Below are positions 6,298 through 9,527 of a stretch of 9,527 nt of DNA, piece after piece. The translations under genes were made by a program, and so were the position numbers. Source of the stretch: Nitrospirota bacterium (GTDB taxonomy: Bacteria; Nitrospirota; Nitrospiria; Nitrospirales; Nitrospiraceae); NCBI GenBank assembly GCA_020028595.1, contig JAIBHQ010000063.1, positions 1 to 9,527 on the forward strand, written 5' to 3'. Under the pieces are notes generated by a model that had not been told where the DNA came from, searched no databases, and worked only from the letters and a program-made list of their open reading frames with translations. Numbering within the stretch: the first letter of the stretch is position 1; every line of letters begins with the position of its first letter.

Positions 6298-6978
6298 ATG
6301 CCGCTGCCCTATTACGTGTCGCCCGAACAGGTGATGCAGGATAAGGCGGAGTACGCCAAAAAGGGTATTGCCAAAGGCCGCTCGATTATCGCCATGGAGT
6401 ATCAGGATGGCGTGCTGTTGGTGGCGGACAACCCCAGCGCGTCCCTGTACAAAATTTCAGAGGTCTACGACAACATCGCGCTGTCGGGGGCCGGCAAGTA
6501 CAGCGAGTTCGAAAACCTGCGCAAGGCCGGCATTCGCCATGCCGATCTGAAGGGGTTCATGTACAGCCGTGAAGATGTGACGGCGCGATCGCTGGCGAAC
6601 GCCTATTCGCAGACCGTGGGCACCGTCTTCAGCCAGGAGCTGAAGCCGTTGGAAGTCGAAATGCTGGTCGTGCAAGTGGGAGACAACGGACGTTCCAACG
6701 AGATCTATCGGATCTCCTTCGACGGCAGTATCTTTGACGAGCACGGATATGCCGTGATCGGCGGGAAGTCCGAAGCGGTCCAGATTGTTCTGAAAGAACG
6801 GTATAAGGAGATGTCGTCTCTGAAAGATGCGGTGTCACTCTGCCTGCATGCGCTGGAGCATGTGACCAGCCAGAAGCTCCCGCTGGAAGGGCTCGAAGTC
6901 GCCGTGCTTGCCCGCGGCCGCGCCGGCCGCAAGTTTCGCCGCGTACCCGCTTCCGAAGTCCGCCAGATACTCGCCTGA
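6298..6978 (+). CDS. prcA: 20S proteasome alpha subunit PrcA
   Basis: PrcA forms the outer heptameric rings that gate the core and bind the ATPase; it is catalytically inactive. The 226 residues start with MPLPYYVSPEQVMQDKAEYA, the gate and H0 helix region, then KKGIAKGRSIIAMEYQDGVLLVADNPS (family: IARAKSVVALAYAGGVLFVAENPS in M. tuberculosis, from memory), KISEVYDNIALSGAGKYSEF, DVTARSLANAYSQTVGTVFSQE, and a C-terminal GLEVAVLARGRAGRKFRRV. A GAGAGG-type ribosome binding site (6285-6290) lies 7 bases upstream of ATG 6298. Length is slightly below that of the mycobacterial protein, mainly for lack of its disordered tail. It follows a broken copy of its own 5' end and is followed by a pafA missing its start. 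Intact. Confidence 0.95.
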   Translation: MPLPYYVSPEQVMQDKAEYAKKGIAKGRSIIAMEYQDGVLLVADNPSASLYKISEVYDNIALSGAGKYSEFENLRKAGIRHADLKGFMYSREDVTARSLANAYSQTVGTVFSQELKPLEVEMLVVQVGDNGRSNEIYRISFDGSIFDEHGYAVIGGKSEAVQIVLKERYKEMSSLKDAVSLCLHALEHVTSQKLPLEGLEVAVLARGRAGRKFRRVPASEVRQILA

Positions 6979-7001
6979 GTAATCTTCCATATTCTCGCTG
7001 T

Positions 7002-7156
7002 GTTGAAGAAGATGTCGGGCGGGTGTTATCTTCGAAGGCCTGATCCCCAACAGCTGGCCGTCCAACGCGTTTCTCGTCAACGGCGCCCGGTTCTATCAGG
7101 ACACCGGCTGTCATCCCGAATACTCCACGCCTGAATGCGACAACATCACGGATCTC
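7002..7156 (+). pseudogene. pafA: pafA N-terminal coding remnant without a start codon
   Basis: From 7025 the frame of pafA reads VIFEGLIPNSWPSNAFL and then VNGARFYQDTGCHPEY, clear PafA sequence that includes the Asp corresponding to the catalytic base. There is no ATG, GTG or TTG in this frame between the TGA at 7004-7006 and GTG 7157. In another frame, 7002-7022 reads VEEDVGR, which would join VIFEGL if two bases were removed near 7023-7027, so a frameshift is likely. Even then, only about 23 bases separate this from the prcA stop, so the first 25 or so residues with the nucleotide-binding ETEYG-type motif are absent. Confidence 0.7.
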
Positions 7157-8308
7157 GTGATCCATGACAAGGCGGGGGAGCGGCTGCTGGAAGCCTGCCT
7201 CCCGGCGGCGGAAGAGCGCTTGCGGGAGGAGGGGCTGTCTGGGGAAATTTATATTTTCAAGAACAACACGGATTCGCTGGGCAATACGTACGGCTGCCAT
7301 GAAAATTACCTCATGCGCCGGGACGTGGATTTCTGGAAGGTGACCGAACAGCTGATCCCATTTTTTGTGACCCGTCAGATCTTTGCGGGAGCGGGGAAGG
7401 TGCTCAAGGTATCGGGCAAGCCGCAGTATTTCATCTCGCAGCGGGCGCAGCACATTCATGAAAAGACGTCGTCGTCCACGACGTCCTCCCGCAGCATCAT
7501 CAATACGCGTGACGAACCGCATGCGGATGCGGAGAGGTACCGGAGGCTCCACATCATCGTCGGAGACTCCAACATGTCCGAGTACGCCACCTATCTGAAG
7601 GTCGGCACGGCGTCGCTTGTGCTCTCGATGGTGGAAGACGGGTTCACCGTCGCCGGGATGGAGCTGGAGGATCCGGTCAAGGCGATTCGTGAAATCTCGC
7701 GCGACCCGACGTTGAAGAAAAAGGTCAAGCTGGACGACGGCCGGCAGATGAGCGCGATCGAAATTCAGCGGACCTATTGGGAACGTGCGAGCGAGTATTT
7801 GGACACGCAGCCGCACGATCCGGTTCTGGAAGATGTGCTCGACAAATGGGGGCGGCTCGTGGATCAGTTGGATGACGATCCGTCTCAATTGACCCGCGAA
7901 GTCGATTGGGTGAGCAAGCGCCTGCTGCTTCAGTCGTATGTGGATAAAAAAGGATGCAACTGGGACGATCCCAAAGTGTTTCTCATGGATCTCCAGTATC
8001 ACGACGTCAAGCGGACGCGCGGACTCTACTACCTGATGGAGTCGCGCGGACTTGTCGAACGGGCGGTGGAGGAAGAAGCGATCCAGGCGGCGATGTCAGT
8101 TCCGCCGCAAACGACGCGCGCCAAAGTGCGCGGGGATTTCATCCGGTTCGCCAGGGCCAAGAATCGCTCGTACACGGTGGATTGGACCTATCTCAAGCTC
8201 AACGGGTATTGGGAGGAGACGATCCTCTGCATGGATCCGTTCAGCGCGGTGAACAGGCGTGTTGAAGAATTGGTTTCGCAGGTAGCAGGACCACGGTTCT
8301 ACCGATGA
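7157..8308 (+). CDS. pafA: PafA, Pup/UBact protein ligase, N-terminally truncated
   Basis: PafA attaches the modifier's C-terminal Glu side chain to substrate lysines using ATP, and is a paralogue of Dop. The 383 residues from GTG 7157 contain IFKNNTDSLGNTYGCHENYL (33-52), FFVTRQIFAGAGKV (69-82), NTRDEPHADAERYRRLH (116-132), GDSNMSEYATYLKVG (136-150), DLQYHDVKRTRG, and the C-terminal PafA domain ending VDWTYLKLN followed by VAGPRFYR. The PafA-specific KNNTDS and lack of Dop's RAYFRGQC distinguish it from the upstream dop. About 80 N-terminal residues are missing from this ORF; coding remnants upstream recover about 45 of them, but the start and Mg/ATP-binding ExE strand are gone. PafA is usually about 450-480 residues. 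As written it is unlikely to be an active ligase. The TGA overlaps an ATG in ATGA at 8305-8308. Confidence 0.88.
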   Translation: MIHDKAGERLLEACLPAAEERLREEGLSGEIYIFKNNTDSLGNTYGCHENYLMRRDVDFWKVTEQLIPFFVTRQIFAGAGKVLKVSGKPQYFISQRAQHIHEKTSSSTTSSRSIINTRDEPHADAERYRRLHIIVGDSNMSEYATYLKVGTASLVLSMVEDGFTVAGMELEDPVKAIREISRDPTLKKKVKLDDGRQMSAIEIQRTYWERASEYLDTQPHDPVLEDVLDKWGRLVDQLDDDPSQLTREVDWVSKRLLLQSYVDKKGCNWDDPKVFLMDLQYHDVKRTRGLYYLMESRGLVERAVEEEAIQAAMSVPPQTTRAKVRGDFIRFARAKNRSYTVDWTYLKLNGYWEETILCMDPFSAVNRRVEELVSQVAGPRFYR

Positions 8309-8364
8309 GCGGCCGGGATCGTCTGGGCGGCGCTTGGGGACGCGCCGGGCAAACATCATTATGA
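8305..8364 (+). other. Possible 19-codon ORF between pafA and its 3' duplicate
   Basis: The frame reads MSGRDRLGGAWGRAGQTSL. It starts at an ATGA overlapping the pafA stop and ends at an ATGA overlapping the next small ORF. Its start sits exactly where the M23 peptidase ATG sits relative to the outer pafA copy, so it may be a remnant of another M23 gene start, but the residues align only weakly. I do not claim it is expressed. Confidence 0.3.
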
Positions 8365-8459
8365 AGAAAACGATCCTCTGCATGGATTCCTTTCGTACAG
8401 TGAACAGGCGTGTTGAAGAATTGGTTTCGCAGGTTGCCGGGCCGAGGTTTTACCGATGA
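8361..8459 (+). pseudogene. Duplicate of the pafA 3' end (32 codons)
   Basis: The frame reads MKKTILCMDSFRTVNRRVEE and ends LVSQVAGPRFYR, repeating the last 30 or so codons of pafA 151 bases upstream. Blocks of 18 bases (8370-8387 against 8219-8236) and 35 bases (8400-8434 against 8249-8283) are identical. The last stretch instead differs at six consecutive codons (GTA GCA GGA CCA CGG TTC against GTT GCC GGG CCG AGG TTT) with no amino acid change. Such synonymous divergence implies both ends came from working pafA genes in different lineages. It overlaps the M23 peptidase start by ATGA, the natural pafA-M23 junction. Probably a non-functional remnant, possibly still translated and coupled. 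Confidence 0.8.
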
Positions 8460-9403
8460 ACAGCACGCGGCATCTCCAGACGCTCATCGTGGGCGGTCGC
8501 CCGTATGTCCGGGCAATGATGGCTGTGATTCTGCTGGCCAGTGTGTTTCCTGTCGATCTATTTCCGAACGCCCCGCACGAGATCCAGGGAGCCGATGGAC
8601 AGTACAGCGGGAAGCAGGGGCAGGTGCTGCTCGTCCAGGTACGAACCGGCAGTCGTGCGACCGACGTGACGGGACGGTTCCTCGGCCGCACGATTCCGTT
8701 CTTCACGGCTCCGGATGGACGCTCCGACAGGGTCATCGGGTTGCTTGGCATCGACATGCAGGACAAGCCGGGCATGCACGAACTTACGGTGGAAGTCCAC
8801 GAGCGCAATGCGGCGCGGCGCCTCAGTTACAGCGTCCTGGTGCTGAAGGAGAAATATCCCATCCAGCATCTGACGCTGCCGAGCGAAAAAGTCGATTTGG
8901 ACGACGAGAATCTCGTTCGCGCGAAAACGGAGCAGGAACGGGTGAAGACGGTGCTCCAAGGCGTGTCGCGTGAGCGGTTGTGGGACGGCCCGTTTGTCGA
9001 ACCGGTGCAGGGCGAGACGGCCGGCGCCTTTGGTCGCACGCGGGTGATCAACGGTCAGGCGCGGAGCCCCCACAATGGAGAGGATATCTCTGCGCCGTTG
9101 GGAACCACGGTGGTGGCGATGAACAACGGGATTGCGCAGCTCACCGTCGACCATTTCTTTTCCGGCAAGGGCGTATTTGTGGATCATGGGCTCGGTCTCT
9201 ATTCCATGTATTTCCATCTCTCGGAAGTGCTGGTGCAGGACGGCGAGATGGTCAAGCAGGGGCAGGCGATCGGCAAAGTCGGGGCGACCGGCCGCGCGAC
9301 CGGTCCGCATTTGCATCTCGGGGTTCGGATCAACGGGGCCCGCGTGAATCCCTATTCACTGATGAAACTTTCGCTGGATGGCGCCAGGCAGGTCTCACGC
9401 TAG
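8456..9403 (+). CDS. M23 (LytM-type) peptidase, exported or membrane-anchored
   Basis: M23 metallopeptidases cleave peptidoglycan cross-bridge peptides or act as LytM-type regulators of amidases. In 315 residues an N-terminal hydrophobic segment (about 19-37, AMMAVILLASVFPVDLF) looks like a signal peptide or anchor. A middle region of beta-rich sequence (about 40-135) resembles the Ig-like or bacterial domain often preceding LytM domains. The C-terminal peptidase domain (about 175-305) has HNGED (206-210, ligands His206 and Asp210), MYFHLS with His254, and GPHLHLGVR with His285 and His287, so the zinc site is complete. The domain also shows GAFGRTRVING and GKVGATGRATG. GAGG (8444-8447) lies 8 bases before the ATG, which overlaps the stop of the pafA 3' copy. 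A link to proteasome function is not known to me; the position suggests co-transcription. Confidence 0.9.
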   Translation: MNSTRHLQTLIVGGRPYVRAMMAVILLASVFPVDLFPNAPHEIQGADGQYSGKQGQVLLVQVRTGSRATDVTGRFLGRTIPFFTAPDGRSDRVIGLLGIDMQDKPGMHELTVEVHERNAARRLSYSVLVLKEKYPIQHLTLPSEKVDLDDENLVRAKTEQERVKTVLQGVSRERLWDGPFVEPVQGETAGAFGRTRVINGQARSPHNGEDISAPLGTTVVAMNNGIAQLTVDHFFSGKGVFVDHGLGLYSMYFHLSEVLVQDGEMVKQGQAIGKVGATGRATGPHLHLGVRINGARVNPYSLMKLSLDGARQVSR

Positions 9404-9415
9404 CCCGCATGATTC

Positions 9416-9527
9416 ATGACGGCTTCTACTGCAACCGCCGATACGCCGCTACGACAAGCCTGGCCGCTGGCTCGGCGCGCCCAGGCGGGCGGGCTCGCCG
9501 CTCGGTCGGTCACCAGCCTGTTCAAGG
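9416..9527 (+). CDS. Possible partial ORF at the window end, unidentified
   Basis: From ATG 9416 an open frame (MTASTATADTPLRQAWPLAR...) runs to the end of the window without a stop. Another open frame starts at ATG 9409 and also reaches the end. Neither has a visible ribosome binding site, and I recognise neither. The 9416 frame is preferred slightly because its residues look more like an ordinary N-terminus. This is a weak call. Confidence 0.25.
   Translation, partial: MTASTATADTPLRQAWPLARRAQAGGLAARSVTSLFK

Noticed and set aside
7000..7010. GTGTTGAAGAA shared by the pafA 5' break and both pafA 3' copies (8259, 8410) as a recombination hot spot
   Set aside because: The 11 bases encode common Val-Glu-Glu codons in each place, so chance sharing is adequate; no extended homology flanks the 7000 copy.

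Overview
The window (about 60% GC by eye) looks like a chromosomal segment from a Nitrospira-like bacterium (phylum Nitrospirota). The main reason is a complete set of bacterial 20S proteasome genes (ATPase, dop, prcB, prcA, pafA) next to thiamine genes, with Nitrospira-style palindromic intergenic repeats. Proteasomes are rare in bacteria outside Actinobacteria, and Nitrospira is a known exception. The organism call is an inference from gene content, not from a marker gene. All genes are on the + strand.

Layout. Positions 87-1756 hold a thiamine (thiazole) block: a strong sigma70-type promoter, thiS, thiG and thiE. thiG is intact. thiS runs past its Gly-Gly end into a palindromic repeat, which adds a 20-residue tail. 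thiE lacks about 50 internal residues, including the pyrophosphate-binding QLREK segment. A second good promoter at 1776-1804 precedes the proteasome block. This block comprises the Mpa/ARC ATPase (1859-3628), a 166-bp repeat element with inverted ends (3636-3801), dop (3854-5329), prcB (5377-6201), a broken copy of the prcA 5' end (6203-6295), full prcA (6298-6978), a pafA whose N-terminus is lost (homology 7002-8308, first usable start 7157), a 19-codon ORF, a second copy of the pafA 3' end (8361-8459), and a membrane-anchored or secreted M23 (LytM) peptidase (8456-9403). An unidentified partial ORF may start near 9416.

How the genes work together. PrcB and PrcA build the 20S core, and the ATPase unfolds and feeds substrates through its C-terminal GHYF tail. 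PafA normally ligates a small protein modifier (Pup, or UBact in Nitrospirota) to target lysines, and Dop deamidates or removes it. I found no Pup-like or UBact-like gene in any gap of this cluster.

The most notable structure is nested. A complete prcA plus nearly complete pafA is bracketed by an extra prcA 5' fragment on the left and an extra pafA 3' fragment on the right. The pafA 3' copies differ by runs of synonymous changes. This suggests a prcA-pafA block from a related lineage was inserted or swapped in, leaving the ends of the resident genes outside it. An assembly artefact is the main alternative, because several lesions (thiS tail, thiE deletion, pafA N-terminus) fall in one short window.
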